From contig JAQCNK010000191.1 of the NCBI GenBank assembly GCA_028275075.1, positions 1 to 9,325 of the forward strand: a stretch of DNA of 9,325 bases. Reading direction: 5' to 3'. Numbering within the stretch: the first letter of the stretch is position 1; each line of letters begins with the position of its first letter. The position numbers and the translations under genes are program-made. A model generated the notes under the pieces. That model ran no database searches and was not told the DNA's origin. It saw nothing but the letters and a program-made list of their open reading frames with translations. This DNA comes from Haloarcula sp. (GTDB lineage Archaea > Halobacteriota > Halobacteria > Halobacteriales > Haloarculaceae). Positions 1 to 6,267 of this stretch are shown piece by piece.

Positions 1-38
1 ACAGCTACCAGCATAACTCTTCCACTGCGTACCGATAG

Positions 39-45
39 TTTTCAA
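39..45 (+). promoter_or_regulatory. Possible TATA-like element for the 70-345 gene
   Basis: The AT-rich stretch TTTTCAA is centred about 28 bases before the ATG at 70, the spacing expected for a leaderless haloarchaeal transcript. There is no SD before this ATG. The match to a TATA box is weak, so spacing is the main argument. Confidence 0.35.
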
Positions 46-69
46 TCGCTCCAGTCCTAACGCCCGATA

Positions 70-345
70 ATGACTGGGACCGAAGCGACGGCTGCGGGAA
101 TCACGGGCCGGTACACTGAGACCGAGGCGGAGCGACTGCTCACTTTCGAGAGCGCGAACGGCACCGCAGCTATCGCCCAGAACGTCGACGGGTACGCAAT
201 GTTGAAGGTCCGGCCGAGCGCTGACGGGGACGAACTCGAGCGCTACTACGGGTTCGACATGGCGCTGGACCACGCGGCCGAACTACTTGGAACGTCCCCG
301 AAGGCCTTGCCCGTGCCCGATGCGGCCGAAGATATGGGGATGTGA
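70..345 (+). CDS. Small conserved-looking haloarchaeal protein, function unknown
   Basis: This is a complete 91-residue ORF from ATG to TGA. It is acidic, with no signal peptide, membrane segment or metal-binding cysteines. The central part (about residues 25-60) alternates hydrophobic and polar residues like a small beta-sheet domain, and includes AAIAQNVDGYAMLKVRP followed by DELERYYGFDMALDHAAELLG, which looks helical. Composition and codon use match the neighbouring real genes, whereas the overlapping minus-strand ORF (170-466) has the Arg/Pro/Ser-rich look of a shadow. I recall similar short proteins in other haloarchaea (possibly a DUF7111-type family), but that name is from memory and unverified. 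It has its own weak promoter and is separated by about 150 bases from mcmA2, so it is probably a separate transcription unit. No function is proposed. Confidence 0.75.
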   Translation: MTGTEATAAGITGRYTETEAERLLTFESANGTAAIAQNVDGYAMLKVRPSADGDELERYYGFDMALDHAAELLGTSPKALPVPDAAEDMGM

Positions 346-384
346 CCATAGCGGCCGACCGAGGGCCTGCTTCGATAACGAACC

Positions 385-456
385 ATACGGTCAGTTGTAA
401 GCCATTGCCAAACCCGACTCGGCAAATCACCGGTACATCGTTACAACCGACCGTAT
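385..456. repeat. Interrupted inverted repeat upstream of mcmA2, operator-like
   Basis: The arm ATACGGTCAGTTGTAA (385-400) and the arm TTACAACCGACCGTAT (441-456) are reverse complements at 15 of 16 positions, with a 40-base spacer. Each arm also has partial dyad symmetry, TAC-N8-GTA. Inside the spacer TTGCC (405-409) and GGCAA (421-425) could form a smaller stem. The right arm ends about 15 bases upstream of where a TATA box for a leaderless mcmA2 start (499) would lie, a usual place for an archaeal activator site. That TATA region (CAAACAA, about 471-477) is poor, which would suit an activator-dependent promoter. Binding by a regulator is inferred; the repeat is directly visible. Confidence 0.6.
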
Positions 457-498
457 CACAGGGCAAGAGTCAAACAAGGCGACGTGGTAGCGTTTCCC

Positions 499-921
499 AT
501 GAGCGTCGAGCAGGAGCAGGACGAACGCACTATCCGCTGTCTTGTCGCGAAGGTCGGACTGGACGGCCATGACAGGGGAGCCCACGTCATCGCCCGCGCG
601 CTGCGGGACGCTGGGTTCGAAGTCATTTATTCGGGACTACATCGGTCGCCCGAGGAGGTGGTGCAAGCCGCTGTCCAGGAGGACGTCGACGTAGTCGGTA
701 TCTCTATCCTCTCGGGGGCCCACAAAACTCTGGTCCCCAAGATTCTGGATGGTCTGCGGGAGTACGACGCCTTCGAGGACCGACTCGTGCTGGTGGGCGG
801 CATTGTCCCCGACGGCGACCAGGCCGAACTCCGTGAACGCGGTGTCGACGAAATCTTCGGCCCCGGCGCGTCGATGGAAGAGATGATACGGTATATCCGG
901 CAGCAGGCGCCCGAGCGATGA
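499..921 (+). CDS. mcmA2: Methylmalonyl-CoA mutase, cobalamin-binding small subunit
   Basis: The product is 140 residues and corresponds to the stand-alone B12-binding domain of methylmalonyl-CoA mutase (EC 5.4.99.2), which interconverts (R)-methylmalonyl-CoA and succinyl-CoA in propionyl-CoA metabolism. The cobalamin signature is clear: DGHDRG at residues 22-27, with His24 as the expected lower ligand to cobalt, then GISILSGAH (67-75) and GGIVPDGD (100-107), ending with GPGAS (121-125), in the usual Rossmann-like order. In archaea the catalytic TIM-barrel subunit is commonly a separate gene; it is not in this window. I chose ATG at 499, where homologues would begin shortly before the conserved RCLVAKVGLDGHD; an in-frame GTG at 484 would add five residues. 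The stop overlaps the meaB start by ATGA, so the two are translationally coupled. The promoter is probably in 440-498, next to the inverted repeat. Confidence 0.93.
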   Translation: MSVEQEQDERTIRCLVAKVGLDGHDRGAHVIARALRDAGFEVIYSGLHRSPEEVVQAAVQEDVDVVGISILSGAHKTLVPKILDGLREYDAFEDRLVLVGGIVPDGDQAELRERGVDEIFGPGASMEEMIRYIRQQAPER

Positions 922-1934
922 GCGAACTCGTCGACGATCTGCTCGCCGGCAAACACAGCGCGCTGGCTCGCGTCATCACGAAGATTGAGAACCGGTCGCC
1001 GGGGTACCGGGAAATCGTCTCTGCGCTGCACCACCACACTGGCTCCGCCGAAATTATCGGCATAACCGGCAGTCCGGGCGCGGGGAAATCAACGCTCGTA
1101 GACAAGATGGCCGCACAGTATCGCGAGAGAGGCCACACTGTCGGCGTTATCGCCATCGACCCCTCCTCGCCGTATTCGGGCGGTGCGGTCTTAGGTGACC
1201 GAATCCGGATGGCCTCGAACGCCGGTGATATGGACGTGTTCTTCCGGTCGATGTCTGCACGTGGCTCACTGGGCGGGCTCTCGACGGCGACCACTGATGC
1301 CGTCACCGCGCTCGACGCGTTCGGGAAAGACTACGTCATCGTCGAGACCGTCGGTGCAGGACAGAACGAAGTCGACATCGTCAAAACCGCGGACACCGTC
1401 GCCGTGCTCGTCCCGCCGGGCAGCGGCGACGACGTGCAGATGCTGAAGGCGGGCATCCTCGAAATCGGAGATATCTTCGTCGTCAATAAGGCCGATCTCG
1501 ACGGCGCTGACAGGACAGTGCAGCAGTTGCGCGAGATGTTGCAGGGCCGCTCGACGGCGGGCCACCACGGGGCCTCCGGATCCGAGATAGCCGAGACAGA
1601 CGCGGATGTTAGCGAGAGCGAGGCCTGGGAGCCGCCTATCGTTGAAACGGTCGCCAACCGCGGTGAGGGCGTCGAACAGTTCCTCGCGACCCTGTCCGAC
1701 CACGGCGACTACTTGGACCGGACCGGCGGGCGCGAACAGCAGGCCAGAGACCGGTTTGCCGCCGAAATACGGACACTGCTGCGCGAAGACGCCAACCGGT
1801 TGCTCGCCGGAGAACTGCACCGTCAGGGGGGTCTCGACGAGCACGTCGATACGGTTATGGCCCGCGAGACGGACCCATACACCGTCGTCGACGACGTGCT
1901 TGCGCCACTACGGGAGTGTCTGGACGAGGAATAG
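918..1934 (+). CDS. meaB: Methylmalonyl-CoA mutase-associated GTPase MeaB (ArgK family)
   Basis: The protein has 338 residues, the usual size of this SIMIBI-class G protein, which protects methylmalonyl-CoA mutase from inactivation and gates cobalamin loading. Visible motifs are Walker A GSPGAGKST (51-59), the family hallmark DPSSPYSGGAVLGDRIRM (81-98), RSMSARGSLGG (110-120), ETVGAGQNEVDI (143-154; family members often read VGVGQSE), and the guanine-specificity motif NKAD (190-193). The C-terminal helical region (about 270-338) corresponds to the dimerisation arm. Residues about 210-240, just after the G domain core, form an acidic, Ser/Asp/Glu-rich loop that may be a haloarchaeal insertion. 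The gene overlaps mcmA2 by four bases (ATGA) with no SD before its ATG, so it probably depends on termination-reinitiation after mcmA2. The older name ArgK (arginine/ornithine transport kinase) is a known misnomer for this family; the mcmA2 neighbour settles the role. Confidence 0.95.
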   Translation: MSELVDDLLAGKHSALARVITKIENRSPGYREIVSALHHHTGSAEIIGITGSPGAGKSTLVDKMAAQYRERGHTVGVIAIDPSSPYSGGAVLGDRIRMASNAGDMDVFFRSMSARGSLGGLSTATTDAVTALDAFGKDYVIVETVGAGQNEVDIVKTADTVAVLVPPGSGDDVQMLKAGILEIGDIFVVNKADLDGADRTVQQLREMLQGRSTAGHHGASGSEIAETDADVSESEAWEPPIVETVANRGEGVEQFLATLSDHGDYLDRTGGREQQARDRFAAEIRTLLREDANRLLAGELHRQGGLDEHVDTVMARETDPYTVVDDVLAPLRECLDEE

Positions 1935-1940
1935 TATAAA
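1935..1940 (+). promoter_or_regulatory. TATA box for the alpha/beta hydrolase gene
   Basis: TATAAA begins at the base after the meaB stop codon and is centred about 27 bases before the ATG at 1965. That spacing predicts transcription starting at or just before the start codon, so the hydrolase has its own leaderless promoter despite lying only 30 bases from meaB. Confidence 0.65.
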
Positions 1941-1964
1941 CAGGCGGCAGGCCTAGGTTGGTGT

Positions 1965-2894
1965 ATGAAACTTCGTAACGCGCTCGGCGCCGCAGTCGGT
2001 GCGGTCGGTGCGGTCACGCTCACAAATCGGGCCCTCCGCTCCCGGGCAGATGAGTTCGACCCGTTCCTCCCCGGCGATCAGCAGACCTACCGCTGGCGGG
2101 GGCTCGACGTGGCATATACCGAGGCCGGTGATCCCGACGACCCTGATCTGGTCCTTCTGCACGGAATCAACGCCGCCGCCTCGAACCACGAGTTCCACGC
2201 GGTTTTCGACGCGCTGACCGAAGTCTACCACGTCATCGCGCCGGACCTGCCCGGCTTCGGCCACACCGACCGGCCACCGTTGCTGTACTCGGCATCGCTC
2301 ATGACGACGTTCGTCCGGGACTTCCTCACTGACGAGAGCGAGGACCCAACGGTCGTCGCCTCTTCGCTGACAGGCGGCTACGCGGCGATGGCCGCCCGCG
2401 ACGTCGAAGTTGACGAGTTGGTCCTCATTTGTCCGACCGGCAGCTCAATGGGCGGACGATCCGTTTTGCGGCGCTCGCTCGTCCGCGCGCCGGTCGTCGG
2501 GCAGGCCATCTACAACCTCATCGGCTCGAAAGCCTCGATTCGGCACTTCCACGCCGACCACGGCTACTACGATATCGGAAAACTCACTGACGAGGTCGTA
2601 AACCACGAATGGCAAAGCGCCCACCAGCCCGGCGCCCGGTTCGCGCCGGCGTCGTTCATCGCGGGCTTTCTCGACCCCGAGGAAGATCTGAGCGCTGTCC
2701 TCGGCGAACTCGACGTTCCGATAACGCTGGTCTGGGGGGAAGACGCCGAGATTACGCCGCTTTCCGACGGGCGAGTGCTGGCCGACGAAGCCGACGCGGG
2801 GCTGATAGTCTTTGGCGACTCGTTGTTGCTGCCCCACGTCGAACACCCCGAGGAGTTCGTCGACGTGGTTCGTGGCGGGAGACACACGGACTGA
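1965..2894 (+). CDS. Alpha/beta hydrolase, N-terminal hydrophobic segment
   Basis: The product is 309 residues with an alpha/beta hydrolase fold of the epoxide-hydrolase/esterase type. Landmarks are the oxyanion loop LVLLHGINA (62-70), APDLPGFGHTDRP (92-104), a nucleophile elbow VASSLTGGYA (131-140) with Ser134 as likely nucleophile, the acid region VWGEDAEITP (256-265, probably Asp260) and the catalytic His291 in LLPHVEHPEEF. The elbow reads A-x-S-x-T rather than canonical G-x-S-x-G, as discussed in the findings. Residues 5-20 are Ala/Gly/Val-rich and flanked by basic residues, so a membrane anchor is possible; no lipobox cysteine is present. The substrate cannot be told from sequence. The gene has its own TATA box and is probably transcribed apart from mcmA2-meaB, although read-through is possible. 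Confidence 0.88.
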   Translation: MKLRNALGAAVGAVGAVTLTNRALRSRADEFDPFLPGDQQTYRWRGLDVAYTEAGDPDDPDLVLLHGINAAASNHEFHAVFDALTEVYHVIAPDLPGFGHTDRPPLLYSASLMTTFVRDFLTDESEDPTVVASSLTGGYAAMAARDVEVDELVLICPTGSSMGGRSVLRRSLVRAPVVGQAIYNLIGSKASIRHFHADHGYYDIGKLTDEVVNHEWQSAHQPGARFAPASFIAGFLDPEEDLSAVLGELDVPITLVWGEDAEITPLSDGRVLADEADAGLIVFGDSLLLPHVEHPEEFVDVVRGGRHTD

Positions 2895-2967
2895 GACCGG
2901 GGTGTCACACTACCGGAAAGGCAGTCACAGCGTGTCAGAGGACACTGCGCTTACTGTCGCTGAATTT

Positions 2968-2987
2968 CGAACGCGTGCCCGCGTTCG
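2968..2987. terminator. GC-rich hairpin in the convergent intergenic region
   Basis: CGAACGCG and CGCGTTCG form a perfect 8-base-pair stem around a TGCC loop. It lies between the convergent hydrolase (ends 2894) and DUF35 gene (ends 3074). Placement suits a two-way terminator, but no clear T-tract follows on either strand, and archaeal termination depends mostly on T-runs, so this is tentative. A second palindrome, AGCCGCCGGCGGCT, spans the DUF35 stop at 3062-3075. Confidence 0.35.
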
Positions 2988-3073
2988 GTGTCGAAAAGCG
3001 TCGTATCTTGGACGAAGAGCTAGATAGCCAATTAACTCGATTTGGTACAGCGATCAGTAGAAGCCGCCGGCGG

Positions 3074-3460
3074 CTACCGGGGCCGAAACACCACTGCCCG
3101 ATCGCCGGTCGTCTCGCGCTCGCCGACCTCGATACCGACCACGTCGCCGATGGAAACATCTTCGGGATCGACGCCCCGGACAAGCCCGGTAATGGAGACG
3201 GGGCCAAAGTCAGCGATAGCCGTAACGTAGGGGGCGTCGTCTTTGAACTGCGGCGTGGCAACGGCAACGGTGGTGTGTGTCACGATATCGCCGCTATCGG
3301 GGAGTGGCTCGTCGTGGAGGTCCCGCGAGCCACAGTCAGGACAGACCCGCCTGGGGGGGAGCCAGCCGTGCCCGCCATCACATTTCAGATAGTAGCCCTC
3401 GCCAGCCTCAATACTGTCGAGCCAGTCGTCATATTCGCCGTTGAGCGGCGTCTCAGTCAT
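3074..3460 (-). CDS. DUF35 zinc-ribbon/OB-fold protein, thiolase partner
   Basis: The product is 128 residues, typical of DUF35 proteins, which carry a rubredoxin-like zinc ribbon followed by an OB fold. In archaeal thiolase/HMG-CoA synthase complexes such proteins bridge the enzymes and help bind CoA; older annotations call them nucleic-acid-binding. The zinc region spans residues 27-43: Cys27 and His31, then PPRRVCPDCGS with Cys40 and Cys43. The first pair is thus C-x3-H rather than the common C-x2-C. The OB fold follows from about residue 58 (DIVTHTTVAVATPQF ... YVTAIADFGPVSITG ... IGDVVGIEVG). The ATG overlaps the upstream thiolase stop (ATGA), with a perfect SD four bases before it, so the two proteins are made together and probably form a complex. 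Which acyl-CoA pathway it serves is not shown. Confidence 0.9.
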   Translation of the reverse strand: MTETPLNGEYDDWLDSIEAGEGYYLKCDGGHGWLPPRRVCPDCGSRDLHDEPLPDSGDIVTHTTVAVATPQFKDDAPYVTAIADFGPVSITGLVRGVDPEDVSIGDVVGIEVGERETTGDRAVVFRPR

Positions 3461-4623
3461 TCTTTCACCTCCATCACGTGGACCGTGGTGGAGGCGACAG
3501 TGCCACCAGCGTTGTGTGCGACACCGACAGTGCTGTCGGGGGCGGCATCGGCGCGCGGGTGAGTGCCCTCAAGCACCCAGGCGATGGTAGCGAGCTGGGC
3601 AACCCCCGTTGCGCCGACGGGGTGGCCTTTTGCCTTCAGGCCACCGGAGAGATTGACGGGTATCTCGCCGTCGCGGGTCGTCGTCCCCTCGGTCGCGGCG
3701 TGGATACCCTCACCGGGTTCAAACAGCCCCAGAGATTCGATTGCGAGCACTTCGGCGATGGTGAAACAATCGTGTACCTCCGCGAAGTCGACATCGTCGG
3801 CTTCGATACCGGCGTCGGCGTAGGCCTCTGCAGCGGCCTTATCGGCCGCGGGCGTCCGAGCGATTTGGGGCCGGTCCTGCAGAGCGAGGTTATCGCCGCC
3901 TTGGCCCGTCCCGCTGATAGCGACCGGGGCATCGAGACCGTGGTCCGTCGCGTACTCCGCAGTCGTCAGCACCGCGACGGCTGCGCCGTCGGTAATTGGG
4001 CAGGAGTCATACAGCCCCAACGGCGCGGCCACGGTCGGTGCGTCCATCGCCTCCGCGACCGTGATCGGCTTCTGAATCTGGGCGTGGTCGTTACCCAGTG
4101 CGTGCTCGTGGTTCTTGACGGCGACGTGAGCGAGGTCCTCGGGGGAGCCACCGAACTCCTCGAAGTAGGCCCGTGCCATCAGCGCGTACGCCCCGGGGAA
4201 AGTCATCCCAGCGCGTATCTCGTAAAGGTCATCAGCGGCGATTGCCAGCGCGTCCGTCGCCGCCGCAGTGCCGATGTTGGTCATCCGCTCGGCGCCACCG
4301 ACTACGACGACATCGCTTTCGCCGTTTCGCAGTGTCTTTACCGCCTCACGGACGGCTGCTCCGGCGGATGCGCAAGCGGTCTCCAGACGCGTCGCGGGCG
4401 CGTCGATACCGATAGCCTCGGCCATCAGCGGCCCCTGGTGGCCCTGGTGTTCGGCAATTTCACCCATGAAGTTCCCATAATAGAGTGCGTCAACATCGTC
4501 GGGGTCGACGCCCGACTGGTCGAGCGCTTCGAGTCCAGCCTCGGCGAAGAGGTCACGACCAGTTCGCTCGGGATGTTTCCCGAACTGTGTGACACCCGCC
4601 CCCGCGATACGTGGGTCTGTCAT
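3457..4623 (-). CDS. Thiolase, SCP-x / acetyl-CoA acetyltransferase type
   Basis: The protein is 388 residues from the chosen ATG, close to the usual thiolase length. It belongs to the SCP-x-like thiolases, which condense or cleave 3-ketoacyl-CoA (for instance acetoacetyl-CoA). Catalytic features are the nucleophile Cys84 in ETACASAGAA (81-90), EVHDCF (282-287) with His284, GHPVGATG (333-340) with His334, and the C-terminal HNAGG (370-374), which in this subfamily replaces the C-x-G loop of classical thiolases. The ORF extends 53 codons further upstream, but that stretch is basic and low-quality. The family begins with a sequence like MTDPRIAGAGVTQFGKH, and a TATA-like element lies 27 bases before this ATG. 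The gene is first in an operon with DUF35. A role in acetoacetyl-CoA formation (mevalonate or polymer synthesis) or in beta-oxidation is possible; sequence alone does not separate these. Confidence 0.9.
   Translation of the reverse strand: MTDPRIAGAGVTQFGKHPERTGRDLFAEAGLEALDQSGVDPDDVDALYYGNFMGEIAEHQGHQGPLMAEAIGIDAPATRLETACASAGAAVREAVKTLRNGESDVVVVGGAERMTNIGTAAATDALAIAADDLYEIRAGMTFPGAYALMARAYFEEFGGSPEDLAHVAVKNHEHALGNDHAQIQKPITVAEAMDAPTVAAPLGLYDSCPITDGAAVAVLTTAEYATDHGLDAPVAISGTGQGGDNLALQDRPQIARTPAADKAAAEAYADAGIEADDVDFAEVHDCFTIAEVLAIESLGLFEPGEGIHAATEGTTTRDGEIPVNLSGGLKAKGHPVGATGVAQLATIAWVLEGTHPRADAAPDSTVGVAHNAGGTVASTTVHVMEVKE
3465..3472 (-). promoter_or_regulatory. Strong Shine-Dalgarno site for the DUF35 gene
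   Basis: Read on the minus strand this is GGAGGTGA, a perfect eight-base match to the archaeal 16S rRNA 3' end, four bases before the ATG at 3460. It lies inside the last codons of the thiolase gene (Met-Glu-Val-Lys-Glu-stop). It fixes the DUF35 start and implies coupled but independently efficient translation of the second gene. Confidence 0.8.
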
Positions 4624-4647
4624 TACCTCGGGGTGTGTCCTGAGTAG

Positions 4648-4653
4648 GTAAAT
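4648..4653 (-). promoter_or_regulatory. TATA-like element for the thiolase operon
   Basis: On the minus strand this reads ATTTAC, centred about 27 bases before the ATG at 4623. The spacing supports a leaderless transcript and the shorter thiolase start; it would lie inside the coding region if the long ORF were used. Confidence 0.45.
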
Positions 4654-4770
4654 GTTTGCCGCCAGGGTGAGTTTTTGCCACACGTTTCGATGGAAAAATA
4701 ACGACCTGCGCCGTTTCAGACGGATTGGTGTGGTGATCGTCCGACGAGGTGAGCCAGCGGGGCTGGTCAG

Positions 4771-4784
4771 AGACAACAACAATC
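4771..4784 (-). terminator. T-rich stretch after the DUF5800-like gene
   Basis: On the minus strand this reads GATTGTTGTTGTCT, beginning about 15 bases after the stop of the 65-residue gene and about 150 bases before the thiolase start. Archaeal transcription commonly stops at T-rich runs, so this may separate the two tandem genes. The tract is interrupted by G, which keeps confidence low. Confidence 0.3.
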
Positions 4785-4798
4785 ATCAGCCGGCGGTA

Positions 4799-4996
4799 TC
4801 AGTCGACTATCTCCGCGATCCGGCGCGGTTCGCCGGACAGCGATGGGTCGGGTTCGACGATCTGGAGCACTTCGTGGTCGGTCACGTCTGGGTAAGACTT
4901 CTGGACAGCGTCCTCGATGAGCGACTTCTCCAATCTGAACTCCGTGCCGTCGTAGACCACATCAACACCTTGGTCGTCAAAGGAGAGCACAGTCAT
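4799..4996 (-). CDS. Small DUF5800-like haloarchaeal protein
   Basis: This is a complete 65-residue, acidic protein with no cysteine, membrane segment or signal peptide. The middle, DGTEFRLEKSLIEDAVQKSY, followed by PDVTDHEVLQIVEPDPSLSG, resembles the haloarchaeal DUF5800 family as I remember it. No function is known to me for that family. A good TATA element lies 26-27 bases upstream of its ATG with no SD, indicating leaderless expression. It is divergent from the bactofilin-like gene, with 193 bases between the two starts, which could allow shared control. The opposite-strand ORF covering it (4652-5008) has no recognisable domain and is treated as a shadow. Confidence 0.8.
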   Translation of the reverse strand: MTVLSFDDQGVDVVYDGTEFRLEKSLIEDAVQKSYPDVTDHEVLQIVEPDPSLSGEPRRIAEIVD

Positions 4997-5019
4997 AGAC
5001 GCGGGTAAGCGATCTGTGG

Positions 5020-5025
5020 ATAAAA
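5020..5025 (-). promoter_or_regulatory. TATA box for the DUF5800-like gene
   Basis: On the minus strand this reads TTTTAT within CTTTTATCC, centred 26-27 bases before the ATG at 4996. It is a good match in sequence and spacing for a leaderless haloarchaeal promoter. Confidence 0.6.
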
Positions 5026-5118
5026 GCGTACTCGCTCATGGGGGTGTCCGCTACATGTTCACACTCGACTACTGGCTGTTCGAAAAGTGTACCGTTCGTC
5101 ACTGCCCCACACAGTTTT

Positions 5119-5137
5119 GTCAGACGGAAGTCAGACG
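5119..5137 (+). repeat. Paired GTCAGACG direct repeat upstream of a TATA box
   Basis: GTCAGACG occurs at 5119-5126 and again at 5130-5137, a period of 11 bases, about one DNA helix turn. It ends 22 bases before the TATA element of the bactofilin-like gene. In-phase repeats at this place could be a regulator site, but a chance occurrence of an 8-mer pair is possible. Confidence 0.35.
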
Positions 5138-5159
5138 CCCGTCGTGCGATGCCTCAGGA

Positions 5160-5165
5160 TTTAAC
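5160..5165 (+). promoter_or_regulatory. TATA-like element for the bactofilin-like gene
   Basis: TTTAAC (within ATTTAACA) is centred 27-28 bases before GTG 5190. It helps decide the start: the spacing fits GTG 5190 better than GTG 5184, and rules against the far-upstream GTG 5016 as the main start. Confidence 0.55.
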
Positions 5166-5189
5166 ACAGTCGGCACGCGATGTGTGGTT

Positions 5190-6203
5190 GTGCAATTCGG
5201 CTCCGACCCGCTCTCCGAACTCACGATTCCGGACGGCACGACTGTCGAGGAACACGACCTCGTGACAGATGGAGACGTGGTGGTCGGCGGCCAGAGCACG
5301 GTTGCGTTCGGCATCCGCTGCCGGTCGGTAATCGCGGACGAGCGCGTCCGGTTTGGCGGGGATATCGAGGCCGAGCGCGATTGTCGACTCGACATGTGGT
5401 GTGACGTGAGCGACAATGTGCTGGTCGGCGAAGATGCGTACATCGGCGAGCGGGTTCATATCGGCGGCGAACTGCGCGTTGCTGGTGACCTCGATATCGG
5501 CGACGACGTCGACATCGAAGACGGGTTCGAGGCAAACGGCTGGATCGTTATCCGCAACCCGATGCCGACCGTCGTCTTCCTCTTTATTTATCTCTCGCAA
5601 CTGTTGCGAATCGGCGAGGACGAGGCCGCCGAGGAACTGCTCTCGGAACTGCTCAGCGAGAACGAGGAGAACGATCCGCTGCTGATTCCCCGCGGTGCCC
5701 GTGTCTCCGACGATGCTTGGCGTGTGTCGACACCCGCCGTCGTCGGCGACGACTGTCGACTGCACGGGAACATCCGCGCGGAGTCACTGGAGGTCGGCCG
5801 TGACAACGTCGTCTTCGGTAGTCTCCGAGCCCGCGATGGCGTCGTCATTGGCAAAGGAAGCGATATAAAGGGGGATGTGACAACCCGCGGCGGCGATGTC
5901 CGGATTGGGCCCGGCGTGAAGGTGTGGGGAGACATCTCCGCCGATACCGTTGCGTTCCACGAGAACGCGACCATCGACGGAAAGATCCGCGCGAGCGAGG
6001 AGATGCAGATGCACACCGACGAAGTGCTTGACCGACCTGACGAAGATGCCGAGGTGATGGCCGAGATGGCAGCGGAACTGGAAGGTGACGGCGAATCCAC
6101 TACGGACGAGGACCACGCTGACGGAGAGCCAGCGACCGATACCGACACTACGGAGTCGGACACCGACACGACCGACGATGGGGCGACTGCGCAGGCCGAA
6201 TAA
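5190..6203 (+). CDS. Bactofilin-like polymer-forming protein
   Basis: From GTG 5190 the protein has 337 residues. Two blocks of short beta-helix-like repeats, rich in Gly, Asp and Val/Ile, lie at about 25-120 (such as VLVGEDAYIGERVHIGGELR) and about 180-268 (VVIGKGSDIKGDV, RIGPGVKVWGDI), as in the polymer-forming bactofilin family. Between them (about 123-162) lies PTVVFLFIYLSQLLRIGEDEA, a hydrophobic stretch followed by an acidic helix. Residues from about 280 form an acidic Asp/Thr/Glu tail, probably disordered. Bacterial bactofilins are much shorter with one beta-helix; haloarchaeal relatives (halofilins) have been described as cytoskeletal, and this could be one, but I cannot confirm orthology. 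The ORF extends upstream to GTG 5016, but those 58 residues are Cys/Arg-rich and unlike the family; the TATA spacing supports GTG 5190. Confidence 0.78.
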   Translation: MQFGSDPLSELTIPDGTTVEEHDLVTDGDVVVGGQSTVAFGIRCRSVIADERVRFGGDIEAERDCRLDMWCDVSDNVLVGEDAYIGERVHIGGELRVAGDLDIGDDVDIEDGFEANGWIVIRNPMPTVVFLFIYLSQLLRIGEDEAAEELLSELLSENEENDPLLIPRGARVSDDAWRVSTPAVVGDDCRLHGNIRAESLEVGRDNVVFGSLRARDGVVIGKGSDIKGDVTTRGGDVRIGPGVKVWGDISADTVAFHENATIDGKIRASEEMQMHTDEVLDRPDEDAEVMAEMAAELEGDGESTTDEDHADGEPATDTDTTESDTDTTDDGATAQAE

Positions 6204-6267
6204 TCGTCTCCGCGAGTAACACCGGGTCGTGTTCCGCCGTGGGGAGATGCCCCAGGAACCTGTCGAA

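Noticed and set aside
1..69. A partial gene at the left edge
   Set aside because: No coding frame with haloarchaeal character is visible in these 69 bases; they look like a promoter region.
385..498. Cobalamin riboswitch upstream of mcmA2
   Set aside because: I see no B12-box-like conserved core, and the structure is a simple two-arm repeat; such riboswitches are also not typical of haloarchaea.
2609..3562. A 317-codon plus-strand ORF across the hydrolase end and DUF35 gene
   Set aside because: It overlaps two well-supported genes in other frames and is Arg/Pro-rich at the start; typical shadow in GC-rich DNA.
3478..4647. A 389-codon plus-strand ORF opposite the thiolase gene
   Set aside because: Its translation is a mirror of the GC-rich thiolase coding strand, with no domain and many Arg/Gly/Val runs; the minus strand has a full thiolase with all catalytic motifs.
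4624..4782. 53-residue N-terminal extension of the thiolase
   Set aside because: The extension is basic, unlike the family, and would place the TATA-like element inside the coding region.
5016..5189. 58-residue N-terminal extension of the bactofilin-like protein
   Set aside because: It is Cys/Arg-rich and contains the TATA element and direct repeat that fit a start at GTG 5190.
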